This document shows, in pieces, positions 1 to 11,401 of a stretch of DNA of 64,000 nt; the first letter of the stretch is position 1; each line of letters opens with the position of its first letter. The position numbers and the translations under genes were made by a program. The notes beneath the pieces are model-generated. The model saw nothing but the letters and a program-made list of their open reading frames with translations, was not told the origin of the DNA and did no database searches. The DNA is taken from the NCBI RefSeq assembly GCF_007859765.1, contig NZ_SIHJ01000002.1, positions 682,001-746,000 of the forward strand. Reading direction: 5' to 3'. The stretch is from Posidoniimonas corsicana. Lineage in GTDB: Bacteria > Planctomycetota > Planctomycetia > Pirellulales > Lacipirellulaceae.

Positions 1-343
1 CGAGCAACCGCACCGCACCCAAGCCGGTGACGTCGCCCGTGTACTCGGGAAGGTCGAACGACACCTTCACGTGCGTCTGGGCGCCCAGGTTGTAAATCTC
101 GTCGGGACGGATCGTCTTGAGGTGGCGGTTCAGCACCGACCCGTCGGCCAGGTCGCCGTAGACGAGTCGCAGTCTGGCGCCGTCGGCCTGCGGGGCCTGG
201 TAGATGCTCTCAATCCGCCCCGTGTTGAAGCTCGACGCGCGGCGGATCATTCCCCAGACCCGGTAGCCCTTGGAGAGCAGCAGCTCCGCCAGGTAGGACC
301 CGTCCTGACCCGTGATGCCGGTGATGAGCGCCGTCTTCGCCAT
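1..343 (-). CDS. gmd: GDP-mannose 4,6-dehydratase, N-terminal part (cut by window edge)
   Basis: Translating from the ATG at 343 gives [20 protein letters not shown], followed by a segment containing [20 protein letters not shown] and [10 protein letters not shown]...[13 protein letters not shown]. The TGxTGxDG nucleotide-binding loop and the NLGAQ(S/T)HV segment are characteristic of Gmd, a short-chain dehydrogenase/reductase that converts GDP-D-mannose to GDP-4-keto-6-deoxy-D-mannose, the first step to GDP-fucose and GDP-rhamnose. About 114 of the usual ~340 residues are present and the gene runs off the left edge. It is divergent from rfbB across a 423-bp gap, so nucleotide-sugar genes flank that gap. 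The family call is firm; the fate of the product is not visible here. Confidence 0.93.
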   Translation of the reverse strand, partial: MAKTALITGITGQDGSYLAELLLSKGYRVWGMIRRASSFNTGRIESIYQAPQADGARLRLVYGDLADGSVLNRHLKTIRPDEIYNLGAQTHVKVSFDLPEYTGDVTGLGAVRLL

Positions 344-766
344 TCGCTTCAGTTGAATAGTGGTTGCGGAGTCTGATCGGGGCCCGCCGCCCGCAGCGGG
401 GCGAACCATACGCACTCGCTGGCACTTACTCCAGGCCGGTTCTGTGCCGTCTCAACGATTCACCAACGTTGCAACTCTCGCGCCGCTGTCAGTGCCGTAT
501 TCTAGAGCCGTCCGCCGGGCTGTCGGTGTTGCAGCAGGCAGCGTCTATGTCGTCGCGGGGGTGGGATCGAGCGACGCCGGGCGGGACGATCAATTTCGGG
601 TGGGGCGGACAGCCACTTCAGGGCCGTCCGGTCCCCTTGACCATACCGTGCAGGCGTCCGCAAATCAATCTCAGGGCGCCGCGACGCCTTTCGGTTGACC
701 GCTCACAGACCAGTGCTGAAGATGGCTGGTAGCCGTCCACCCACCCTGCTTCGCCAAGTAACCGCA
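344..766. other. Intergenic gap between divergent gmd and rfbB
   Basis: This 423-bp gap must contain the promoters of both divergent genes. Open frames inside it look like chance frames and match nothing I recognise. I see no convincing sigma-70 pair, riboswitch or long inverted repeat. Confidence 0.5.
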
Positions 767-1828
767 ATGCCAACCCTGCTGATAACGGGCGGAGCCGGCT
801 TCGTGGGCGCCAATCTGGTGCGGGTCGCTTTGGAGTCGCCAAACACCCGGGTGGTGGTGTTGGACAAGCTGACCTACGCGGGTCGGAAGGAATCGCTGCC
901 CGGCGCTCAGGCGGCCGACCGGTTGATCTTCGTCAAAGGCGATATCAACGACGGCCCGCTGGTACGCTCGCTGCTCTCCGACCACCAACCCGATGCGGTG
1001 GTGCACCTGGCCGCCGAGTCGCACGTCGACCGGTCGATCGACGCCCCCGCGGCGTTCGTCGACACGAACGTCGGCGGCACGTCAACGCTGCTGCTGTCGA
1101 CGCTCGGCTACTGGGAGGGCCTGACCGGCGAGTCGCGCGGGCAGTTCCGCTTCGTCCACGCGTCGACCGACGAGGTGTTCGGGTCGCTCGACCCCGAGGG
1201 ACGCTTCACCGAGGAGAGCCCCTATCGGCCCAACTCGCCCTATTCCGCTTCCAAAGCGGCCTCCGACCACTTGGTGCGGGCGTTCCATCGAACATACGGC
1301 CTGCCGACGGTCACCTGCCACAGCTCCAACAACTACGGGCCGTACCAGCACCCGGAGAAGCTGATCCCGACCATCATCCTCAACGCTCTGGCAGGCGCCC
1401 CGCTGCCGGTCTACGGGGACGGCCTGCAGGTCCGTGATTGGCTGCACGTCGCTGACCACAGCCGGGCGCTGCTGGACCTCGCCGCCCGTGGTCAACCAGG
1501 CGGCGTCTACCTGGCGGGCGCCGACAACGAGCAAACCAACCTGGACGTGGTCCGCAGGGTCTGTCGGCTGGTGGACGAGTTGTCGCCCCCGGCCGGCGGC
1601 AAGCCGCGCGCGGACCTGATACGCCACGTTGAAGACCGGCCCGGCCACGACCGCCGCTACGCGCTGGACGCCGGCAAGATCCGCAGCGAACTGGGTTGGG
1701 CGCCATCGATTCCGTTCGACGACGGCGTCCGGGAGACCGTCGCCTGGTACCTGGCGAACCCGAGGTGGATCGAGATCGCGGTACGCAAGGATGGACTTCG
1801 GCGCCTGGGGCTGCGACAACCGGGTTAG
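767..1828 (+). CDS. rfbB: dTDP-glucose 4,6-dehydratase
   Basis: This is a 353-residue extended short-chain dehydrogenase, the usual RmlB length. The start at 767 puts TGGAGFVG at residues 6-13. An in-frame start 24 codons upstream would add a tail not seen in the family. Other marks are HLAAESHVDRS, the STDEVFGSL segment with the catalytic Asp-Glu pair after Thr, YSASKAASD (Tyr-Lys catalytic pair) and HSSNNYGPYQHPEKLIP. The enzyme converts dTDP-glucose to dTDP-4-keto-6-deoxyglucose, the precursor of dTDP-rhamnose and other deoxysugars. rmlA, rmlC and rmlD are not in the window. It probably feeds surface glycan synthesis together with gmd and the exopolysaccharide locus at the far end of the window. 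Confidence 0.93.
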   Translation: MPTLLITGGAGFVGANLVRVALESPNTRVVVLDKLTYAGRKESLPGAQAADRLIFVKGDINDGPLVRSLLSDHQPDAVVHLAAESHVDRSIDAPAAFVDTNVGGTSTLLLSTLGYWEGLTGESRGQFRFVHASTDEVFGSLDPEGRFTEESPYRPNSPYSASKAASDHLVRAFHRTYGLPTVTCHSSNNYGPYQHPEKLIPTIILNALAGAPLPVYGDGLQVRDWLHVADHSRALLDLAARGQPGGVYLAGADNEQTNLDVVRRVCRLVDELSPPAGGKPRADLIRHVEDRPGHDRRYALDAGKIRSELGWAPSIPFDDGVRETVAWYLANPRWIEIAVRKDGLRRLGLRQPG

Positions 1829-5237
<3,409 letters not shown>

Positions 5238-5288
5238 GTCTGCCGGCTTAGGCCCAACAGCCAGTAGCTAATCGGGTCCGTGGGGCGG

Positions 5289-6173
5289 TCATGCCCCGCG
5301 GGCCGGTGGCTTCTCTGGTTTGGCAGGTCTTGGTTCGCCGGACGGAGGCTTGCCGAGGATAAACTCGACGATCGCCCGGCCGGCGGGGTCGCCGGGGTCG
5401 TCGCAGTTTTCGTAGATCGTGCCGTGGTCACGGTCGCGGCCGACCACCAGCTGTGAGCGGGCATCGCCGATCGCCCGCAAGTGGGCCAGCAGCAGCTGGT
5501 TCTCCTGCAGGCGTCGCGGCAGGTCGTGGTCGCCGCAGACCAGCAGCATCGGCGGACCTGGCTGACGCACCCTGCCGAGCGGCGCTGCGCTGTCGACAAC
5601 GATCGTCTCGGTCCCCAGGCCGCGCTCCTGCCGGACCGTCGAGTGGGTGACGGTCTGACCGGCGATCGGGATCAGCCCGGCGAGCGGCAAGTCCGGTGCG
5701 GCCGCCCCGGGTTGGTAGTGGCCCAGCGCCGCGGCCGCCATCATCGTGAGGTAGCCGCCCGCGGAGTGGCCAGAAATGTAGAGCCGGCCAGGGTCGCCCC
5801 CTCGGTCAGCGATGTTGGCGTGCACCCAACGGACCGCGGCCGCGGCGTCCTCGACGTAGTCGGGGTAGTTGGCCGAGGGGGAGAGCCGGTAGTTGGCGGA
5901 CACCACAATCACGCCCCGGGGCGTGAGCAGGTCCGCGATCGCCTGGCAAGTCTGCTTGTCGCCGCCGGTGATCGAGCCGCCGTGGAAAAAGACCACGACC
6001 GGCGCCGCCTTGGCGCCGGTCGCGGGCGGGTAGATATCGAGCACGCAGCGGGCGCGTTCGTAGTCCGTAAGATCGGCGCCCTGCTTGTAGGGGACCTCGG
6101 CTTCGGCGGGCTCGGCGGCAGCGCCGGACTGCGGCGCCAACAACAGCACCGCCAGCGAACAAAGCAACCGCAT
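5289..6173 (-). CDS. Secreted alpha/beta hydrolase (carboxylesterase, BD-FAE/acetyl-esterase type)
   Basis: The 294-residue protein has a signal peptide (about residues 1-20, ending GAAA). The oxyanion-hole motif is FFHGGS (HGG at 64-66). The nucleophile elbow is GHSAGG (Ser137), the acid is probably in CGDHD (about 215-217) and the histidine is probably His250 in DHGTIYE. The VSANYRLSPSANYPD segment is typical of hormone-sensitive-lipase-like esterases that deacetylate or deferuloylate plant polysaccharides. It faces the beta-galactosidase gene tail to tail, 51 bp away. A role in trimming acylated sugars is plausible, but the natural ester is unknown. The C-terminus is a Pro/Lys-rich tail. 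Confidence 0.85.
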   Translation of the reverse strand: MRLLCSLAVLLLAPQSGAAAEPAEAEVPYKQGADLTDYERARCVLDIYPPATGAKAAPVVVFFHGGSITGGDKQTCQAIADLLTPRGVIVVSANYRLSPSANYPDYVEDAAAAVRWVHANIADRGGDPGRLYISGHSAGGYLTMMAAAALGHYQPGAAAPDLPLAGLIPIAGQTVTHSTVRQERGLGTETIVVDSAAPLGRVRQPGPPMLLVCGDHDLPRRLQENQLLLAHLRAIGDARSQLVVGRDRDHGTIYENCDDPGDPAGRAIVEFILGKPPSGEPRPAKPEKPPARGA

Positions 6174-6207
6174 AGCCTAACCTCCGGGCGGACCTGGTTG
6201 TGACGTA

Positions 6208-6540
6208 CTAGCCGCGCAGCTCCTCGAGCGCCGCCAGCAGGCTCTTGGCCTTCTCGACGCCGCCGACGCTTTCGGCGAAGTCTTTGGCCGAGAGCAGGTC
6301 TTGCACACGGAACGAGCCGTTGGCGGAGCTCTTCGAAGCCGCCCGCTTGCGGCCGCCGGCTGGCTTGCGTTTTGCGGACGTCTTCTTCTTGGCGTTGGCC
6401 TTGATGGTGCTCACCTGCTGCGGCGTGACTTTAACGCCCTGTTTCCCAAGCGCCTCGCTCACCGCCGACGGGCCCGCCTTGGGGTTCTTCGCCATGTAGC
6501 TGCGGACCGACTCGCTCTTGTTCACCTTACGCTTCGCCAC
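6208..6540 (-). CDS. Small lysine-rich protein, possible nucleic-acid-binding
   Basis: I do not recognise a named family for this 110-residue protein. Residues 1-48 (MAKRKVNKSESVRSYMAKNP...) look like a short helical domain. A Lys/Arg/Ala/Ser tract follows (about 49-72, KAKKKTSAKRKPAGGRKRA-like), then a second helical segment (about 75-110, FRVQDLLSAKDFAESVGGVE). The composition resembles small planctomycete proteins thought to bind DNA or RNA. It starts from the ATG at 6540 and sits 34 bp downstream of the start of the esterase gene, in the same direction. Function is inferred from composition only. Confidence 0.7.
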   Translation of the reverse strand: MAKRKVNKSESVRSYMAKNPKAGPSAVSEALGKQGVKVTPQQVSTIKANAKKKTSAKRKPAGGRKRAASKSSANGSFRVQDLLSAKDFAESVGGVEKAKSLLAALEELRG

Positions 6541-6701
6541 AATGCACTCCTAACTAATCCAAACAACTCGAGGGGAGAGTCGCCCAACAAACGACCATTA
6601 ACAAACGGTCAATCAGAATAGTTAGCTTACAGTGAGGTGTAAACGATCTATTAATACCGTGCGCAACGAAAAGGAGCAGAAACCGCGGACCGCCGCACCG
6701 A

Positions 6702-7427
6702 TCACGTGCCCCGCACCGAGCCAAACCACTCGATGTGCTTGCGTGGGCAGTACGTGTAACCGTTGTCTTGGCAGTAGGGACGCAGCCACTCCGCCTTGCA
6801 GGCGAGCTCGCCCTGCTCAACGCCCTGGGGCATGAGCAGCACGCGTTCGCGGTCGACCTTCCCCAAGTCATCGAGCCACTGTTCGATCTCATCTAACTCA
6901 TTGCGCTCGTCCACAACAAACTTGACTTGGTAGTCAAACTCCGTGAGCAACCGGCGCACAATCTCTGGGCGGTGGCGGGTCTGCTCGTGCCGGCGCCGCC
7001 AGTGCGGGTGCCTATCCGCGTCGGGTCCCGATCCCGACAGCTTGGGACTAACCGACATTAAATCGCAGATGACAGGTAGATAGAGCGTGCCGGCGGTCTC
7101 GATCGTGATGTGCCGCCGTTGCAGACGCAGCTTCTCGCACAGCGGTATCAGCTCGGCGAACAGCATCGGTTCGCCGCCGGTGATCACTACGTGCCGGCAG
7201 TCCCACTCCTCGATCTGCGCGACAATCTCGTCGACGGCCAGGTCGACGCCCTCGGGCGACCAGGAGGCGTGCGGCGTGTCGCAGAACCAGCATCGCAGGT
7301 TGCACCCACTAGCGCGGACAAACACGCTGGGCGTGCCGGTCAGCAGGCCCTCGCCCTGGATCGATCGGTAGATTTCAGCGATTCTCACAGCAGCCGGCTT
7401 GGACTCGTACTCGGAACGCGTTGGCAA
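6702..7427 (-). CDS. queE: 7-carboxy-7-deazaguanine synthase (radical SAM)
   Basis: The 241-residue protein carries the radical-SAM cluster motif CxxxCxxC as GCNLRCWFCDTPHASW (Cys42, Cys46, Cys49). It follows the QueE leader IAEIYRSIQGEGLLTGTPSVFVR, in which QGEG is diagnostic. VVITGGEPMLF is the GGEP motif that contacts AdoMet. QueE converts 6-carboxytetrahydropterin to 7-carboxy-7-deazaguanine in the queuosine pathway, using an iron-sulfur cluster, AdoMet and Mg2+. It starts 4 bp after the unknown gene 7432-7827, which itself follows queC by 6 bp, so queC, unknown and queE form one tight minus-strand operon. Confidence 0.95.
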   Translation of the reverse strand: MPTRSEYESKPAAVRIAEIYRSIQGEGLLTGTPSVFVRASGCNLRCWFCDTPHASWSPEGVDLAVDEIVAQIEEWDCRHVVITGGEPMLFAELIPLCEKLRLQRRHITIETAGTLYLPVICDLMSVSPKLSGSGPDADRHPHWRRRHEQTRHRPEIVRRLLTEFDYQVKFVVDERNELDEIEQWLDDLGKVDRERVLLMPQGVEQGELACKAEWLRPYCQDNGYTYCPRKHIEWFGSVRGT

Positions 7428-7431
7428 ACAA

Positions 7432-7827
7432 CTAGTCTACCATCCGGAGCGTCAGGAAGCGGTCCCTTCTAAACAACGCATAGTAGGGTTGGAGGATGTT
7501 GGTCACCAGCGTGAAAGCGCTGGCGCACTCCAGTCGCCGATCTTCGTCTGGTGATAGCTCGAAGCCCACCTTGCGGCTGCCGCACCAGTCGAGCCGCACC
7601 GACACCTCGCAGGGGCCCGACGCCACAGCGAATGACTTCACCTGGCCATTCCGGATCACTCCAACCTTCTTGCCGTTGACCATCACTCGGTAACCGCGAC
7701 TCCAGTCGCTAAACCGCCACTGGCGGTGGATCGTGATCATAGCATCTGCCTCGGCGCGATCGGCGGCCGTATCAACCGACGGCGAGGCGTACGGGTTGAA
7801 GTCGGTCGGTGGAGGGTCGTTCTGCAC
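7432..7827 (-). CDS. Uncharacterised protein inside the queuosine operon
   Basis: I do not recognise a family for this 131-residue protein. It begins with a flexible leader containing the FNPYASP motif common at the start of planctomycete proteins. Residues ~28-100 look like a beta-rich fold (ITIHRQWRFSDWSRGYRVMV, NGKKVGVIRNGQVKSFAV, CEVSVRLDW). The alternation and the turn 'VNGKKVGVIRNG' recall PEGA-like or small beta-sandwich domains. There is no signal peptide or clear membrane segment. Its placement 6 bp after queC and 4 bp before queE means co-transcription with both, but nothing in the sequence ties it chemically to queuosine. Confidence 0.75.
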   Translation of the reverse strand: MQNDPPPTDFNPYASPSVDTAADRAEADAMITIHRQWRFSDWSRGYRVMVNGKKVGVIRNGQVKSFAVASGPCEVSVRLDWCGSRKVGFELSPDEDRRLECASAFTLVTNILQPYYALFRRDRFLTLRMVD

Positions 7828-7833
7828 AGCCGA

Positions 7834-8550
7834 TCACGCCTGATAATCGATCGGATCCATTAGCCCCGCGTCGGCAAACCCCTGGCGGCGGAGCTGGCAC
7901 GCGTCGCAGCGACCGCAAGCGACCCCCGCGTCGTTCGGCGAGTAGCACGTGTGAGTAAGCCCGTAGTCCACCCTCAGACTCACCCCGAGCTTCACGATCT
8001 CGGCCTTGGTCAACTTGATCAGCGGTGCGTGGACGCGGAACCGGCAGGCCCCTTCGACGCCCAGCTTGGTCGCCACGTTGGCCAACCTCTCAAACGCCTC
8101 AACAAACTCCGGTCGGCAGTCCGGGTAGCCGCTGTAGTCCACCGCGTTGACGCCGATCCACAGGTCGGCGGCGCCGATCGACTCCGCGTACCCCAGCGCC
8201 AGCGAGAGGAACAATGTGTTGCGGGCCGGGACGTAGGTTACCGGTATGCCGTCGGCCATCTCGTCATGCGAGCGTCCCTGCGGGACGGCGATGTCGGCGG
8301 TCAGCGCGCTGCCGCCGAACTGCCCGGCGTCGACGGTCACAGTGCGGTGCTCGGCGACACGCATACGATCGGCCACCCGGCGGGCGGCCTCGAGCTCGAA
8401 CCGGTGCCGCTGACCGTAGTCGACGCTCAGCGCGTACAACTCGCACCCGGCGTCGGCTGCGCACGCGGCGGTCGTGGCCGAGTCGAGGCCGCCGGACAGC
8501 AGCACCACCGCCTTGGGTCGGTCGCCGGCGGCGAAGTCTTGTGGGGGCAT
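7834..8550 (-). CDS. queC: 7-cyano-7-deazaguanine synthase
   Basis: The 238-residue protein has the PP-loop ATP-binding motif [11 protein letters not shown] (SGGLDS at 19-24). Four zinc-binding cysteines (202, 212, 215, 218) lie in [17 protein letters not shown] near the C-terminus, as expected for QueC. The [14 protein letters not shown] and [19 protein letters not shown] segments are also diagnostic. QueC uses ATP and ammonia to turn 7-carboxy-7-deazaguanine into preQ0. It is the first gene of the queC, unknown, queE run and is divergent from queF across 132 bp. A shared control region for the preQ0/preQ1 genes is therefore likely. Confidence 0.96.
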   Translation of the reverse strand: MPPQDFAAGDRPKAVVLLSGGLDSATTAACAADAGCELYALSVDYGQRHRFELEAARRVADRMRVAEHRTVTVDAGQFGGSALTADIAVPQGRSHDEMADGIPVTYVPARNTLFLSLALGYAESIGAADLWIGVNAVDYSGYPDCRPEFVEAFERLANVATKLGVEGACRFRVHAPLIKLTKAEIVKLGVSLRVDYGLTHTCYSPNDAGVACGRCDACQLRRQGFADAGLMDPIDYQA

Positions 8551-8682
8551 GGCGGGTCACGCGGGGTGGGGACGGACCGGCGGCGCGGCCGGCGAGTCGT
8601 ACTTGGGGCCTCTGCGGGTCCCTTCTCTCTTCTCCCCCATCATGCCAGAATGGACGCCCCCCCAAAAGGAGCACACGAGGCC

Positions 8683-9039
8683 ATGTCTGACTTCCGCGGA
8701 TTGCTCGAAACGTTCGAGAACCAGTACCCCGAACGCGACTACAAGATCGAGATCGTGGCGCCCGAATTTACCTCGGTCTGCCCCAAGACCGGCCAGCCCG
8801 ACTTCGGCGTCATCACGCTCACCTACACCCCCCGGGCGAAGTGTGTCGAGCTGAAGAGCTACAAGTTCTACCTGCAGAGCTACCGGAACCAGGGCATCTT
8901 CTACGAGAACGTCACGAACACCATCATCGACGACCTGGTCGCGGTGATCGAGCCGCAGTGGATGAAGGTCGAGGCCGCCTTCAGCGCCCGCGGCGGCATC
9001 ACCGAAACGGTCTCCGTGCAGCACACCTCGGTGATGTAG
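8683..9039 (+). CDS. queF: NADPH-dependent 7-cyano-7-deazaguanine reductase
   Basis: The 118-residue protein is the short, single-domain QueF type. Cys33 in [14 protein letters not shown] is the nucleophile that forms the thioimide with preQ0, and Asp40 is the acid. The QueF signature appears as [12 protein letters not shown] chose the ATG at 8683 because the product then begins [11 protein letters not shown], and a purine-rich stretch (AAAAGGAG) lies upstream. An in-frame ATG at 8650 would add 11 Pro/Gly-rich residues. It reduces preQ0 to preQ1, which is then inserted into tRNA by Tgt. Neither tgt nor queD is in the window. Confidence 0.95.
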   Translation: MSDFRGLLETFENQYPERDYKIEIVAPEFTSVCPKTGQPDFGVITLTYTPRAKCVELKSYKFYLQSYRNQGIFYENVTNTIIDDLVAVIEPQWMKVEAAFSARGGITETVSVQHTSVM

Positions 9040-9091
9040 CGGCCCTCTCATATCGCTCTCACACCCCCTCCTCGCACCTCAAGCTGATTGC

Positions 9092-10102
9092 ATGTCTGCC
9101 GCCCCCCGAGTCATCTTGTCCGGATTCGCCGACGAGGCGTCCAACCACAAGGCCGCGGTCGAACAGTTCGCCGCGTTCGCCGCCCTCGGGCTGGAGTACT
9201 ACAGCCTGCGGTTCATCGACGTCGGCAACGGCGTCAAGAACGTGATGGACCTGACCAAGGCCGAGATCACCAAGGTCCGCAAGCTCGAGGACGAGTACGG
9301 CATGAACGTCACGTCGATCGGCTCGCCGATCGGCAAGGTGAAGCTCGTCGACCAGGAGGACGGAACCGGCAACCGCTACGTGCCCTTCAAGCAGTACCTG
9401 AAGAAGGACGTCGCGAAGGCGTGCGAGCGGGCCCACGCGTTCGAGACCAAGCTGATCCGCGGCTTCTCGTTCTACCCGCCCAAGGGCGAGGACCCGTGGG
9501 ACCACGTCCCGCAGGCGGTTGACCAGCTCGGCCAGATCGCCGAGGCGTGCCACCGCAGCGACCTGACCTTCGGCCTGGAGGTCGAGGCCAACCTGATCGG
9601 CCAGTCCGGCCAGCTCATGGCCGAGCTGCACCGCCAGGTCGACCACCCGGCGCTGGTCACGATCTTCGACGGCGGCAACCTGATCAGCCAGGGGTACTCG
9701 AACATCGAGTGCTACGCCCAGTACGTCGAGATGAAGCCCAGCCTGGGCTGGATGCACATCAAGGACTACCGCGACCCGAGCCTGACCCGCGGCGGCCACG
9801 TGCACGAGGACAAGCTCAAAAACTTCGTCCCCGCCGACATCGGCGACAGCGCCCACGAGCTGATCTTCCGCGACTTCCGCGAGATGATCCCCAAGCTGGA
9901 GAAGAAGCTCAAACGCCGCGGGATCCCCGGCGTGTTCCTCGACCTCGAGCCGCACCTGAAGGGGGGCGGCCAGTTTGGCGGGTTCAGCGGACCCGACGGC
10001 TTCGGCGTCGCTTGCCGGTCGCTCTGCGGAATGCTCGACGCCGCCGGCATCGAGTACCACCTCCGCGACTTCGAGGACGTGAAGGCCGCACGGGGGTTCT
10101 AA
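9092..10102 (+). CDS. Sugar phosphate isomerase/epimerase-like TIM-barrel protein
   Basis: The 336-residue protein fits the xylose-isomerase-like TIM barrel (AP endonuclease 2 superfamily). Visible parts are ILSGFADEASNHKAAVEQ, a metal-site-like GLEVEANLIGQSG, IFDGGNLISQGY and MHIKDYRDP, where Glu, Asp and His residues at strand ends are the expected metal ligands. The C-terminal HLKGGGQFGGFSGPDGF is typical of the planctomycete and verrucomicrobial branch. It probably acts on a free or phosphorylated sugar or inositol derivative in the cytoplasm; the substrate is unknown. It follows queF by 52 bp on the same strand, but the functions are not obviously linked. Confidence 0.8.
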   Translation: MSAAPRVILSGFADEASNHKAAVEQFAAFAALGLEYYSLRFIDVGNGVKNVMDLTKAEITKVRKLEDEYGMNVTSIGSPIGKVKLVDQEDGTGNRYVPFKQYLKKDVAKACERAHAFETKLIRGFSFYPPKGEDPWDHVPQAVDQLGQIAEACHRSDLTFGLEVEANLIGQSGQLMAELHRQVDHPALVTIFDGGNLISQGYSNIECYAQYVEMKPSLGWMHIKDYRDPSLTRGGHVHEDKLKNFVPADIGDSAHELIFRDFREMIPKLEKKLKRRGIPGVFLDLEPHLKGGGQFGGFSGPDGFGVACRSLCGMLDAAGIEYHLRDFEDVKAARGF

Positions 10103-10216
10103 CCAGCGGAAGCCACCGAACACCCCCCCCCGCCAGGAGTGGACCGCGTTGGAGTTCGCGACCGCTGGGGGGGGCTGAAGCGGCGTGACAGAGCTCAAGC
10201 CACGGGAGCAACGAGA

Positions 10217-10660
10217 TTGAGACCTCGCGAGTTCTCCCCAGGCTTCCGCATCTCAGCGACAGATGGGCTTGTGCTCATCCTTGGGTTGCTTGGTGTGTTG
10301 GCGGCGCCAGCGATCTTTTCGATGCACGAGCCCGTGGAAGAGTTGGTGCTGGCCATCGGCATGCCGCTACTCGCGTTCTTCTTGTTCTGCAATGTGTTTC
10401 GTGTTAGTCGCCCACTAGAACTCATGTGGGCTGTGGTGTTTGTCGCCTTCTGCACTGCTGCATTTAGGTACCGAGCTGTCAGCCTATTGACCGTCGCCAA
10501 TGCCTCTCTCGCGTGCATGACGATTGTCATAGCAATTGAAATGCTTCGACCTTCGTACCATGGCGTGGGCTGGAAGTTCATCAACCCGCGACTCCCAACG
10601 TGGTGGCAGGAACACGCCTCCTCCAATTCCGTTGAATCCGACTCCCGCGATCCGCACTAG
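10217..10660 (+). CDS. Uncharacterised membrane protein
   Basis: The frame is open from further upstream. A GTG at 10139 has its only AGGAG overlapping the start codon, so I prefer the TTG at 10217, which has GGGAG about 9 bases upstream. The product is then 147 residues. Four hydrophobic stretches are visible: GLVLILGLLGVLAAPAIF, ELVLAIGMPLLAFFLFCNVF, LMWAVVFVAFCTAAF and a fourth through VANASLACMTIVIAI. The tail is soluble. I recognise no family. Base composition is lower in GC than its neighbours. It ends 18 bp before the Lgt-family gene, so the two may be co-transcribed. Confidence 0.6.
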   Translation: MRPREFSPGFRISATDGLVLILGLLGVLAAPAIFSMHEPVEELVLAIGMPLLAFFLFCNVFRVSRPLELMWAVVFVAFCTAAFRYRAVSLLTVANASLACMTIVIAIEMLRPSYHGVGWKFINPRLPTWWQEHASSNSVESDSRDPH

Positions 10661-10678
10661 CAAGCTGCAACGTGGTCC

Positions 10679-11401
10679 ATGCTCGCAGCGTTCGATCCCA
10701 TCTACGCCCTGATCATGCTCGCGGCGGTCGTCGCGTGCGGCGCGTTGCTGCGGCGGTCGCAGTCGGCGCTGCCGCTCTCGCGGGAGGAGCGGCTGGCGAT
10801 CGGCGTGGGCGCGTTCTGCGGCGCGATGATCACCGCCAAGCTCCCCTTCGTGCTGAGCGACCCCGCTGGCCTGGCCAGCGGCATGGCCTGGTTCGCTGAC
10901 GGCAAGACCATCCTGTTCGGGCTGATCGGCGGCTACATGGGGGTCGAGGCGGCCAAGTGGGCGTTCGGTATCCGGGTCAAGACCGGCGACTCGTTCGCCG
11001 CGCCGGTGGCGTTGGCCGTGGCGATCGGCCGATTGGCGTGCTTCCGCGCGGGCTGCTGCTTCGGCGTGCCCACCGACCTGCCCTGGGGCGTGGTGTTCCC
11101 GGCGCAGGGCCCCGAGCCGCGTCATCCCACGCAGCTCTACGAGGCGGCGTTCCATTTCGCCTGCTTCCTAGCGTTGGTCGCGATGCGCCGCCGTGGCATG
11201 TTCCCCGGCCAGTTGGTGAAGCTCTACATCCTGACCTACCTGGCGTACCGCTTCGCGACCGAGTTCATCCGCCCGGAGGCCCGCCTGTGGCTGGGACTCA
11301 CCGGCTACCAGTGGGCGTGCCTGCCGCTGGCGGCGCTGTTCCTGTGGCTGTGGCGTCGGGATGCGCGACGGCCCGCGACGACGGCCGCCGCACCACAATA
11401 A
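10679..11401 (+). CDS. Lgt-family (prolipoprotein diacylglyceryl transferase-like) membrane protein, divergent
   Basis: The 240-residue protein has about seven hydrophobic segments. The RHPTQLYEA block (about 148-156) is a close match to the Lgt RHPSQLYE motif, and the late YRFATEFIRPE segment matches the conserved Arg and Glu of Lgt. Two Lgt hallmarks are changed. The catalytic His in 'HGGLIG' is replaced in ILFGLIGGYMG (about 78-88). The 'GRxxNFxN' segment is GRLACFRAGCCFG (about 117-129), with Cys where Asn is expected. It may be a diverged paralogue with another acyl or lipid transfer role. It ends convergently with the transporter gene, overlapping it by 104 bp. Confidence 0.75.
   Translation: MLAAFDPIYALIMLAAVVACGALLRRSQSALPLSREERLAIGVGAFCGAMITAKLPFVLSDPAGLASGMAWFADGKTILFGLIGGYMGVEAAKWAFGIRVKTGDSFAAPVALAVAIGRLACFRAGCCFGVPTDLPWGVVFPAQGPEPRHPTQLYEAAFHFACFLALVAMRRRGMFPGQLVKLYILTYLAYRFATEFIRPEARLWLGLTGYQWACLPLAALFLWLWRRDARRPATTAAAPQ

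Noticed and set aside
8551-8682. Possible preQ1 riboswitch between queC and queF
   Set aside because: No characteristic short stem followed by the A-rich tail and pairing bases is visible in this GC-rich gap.
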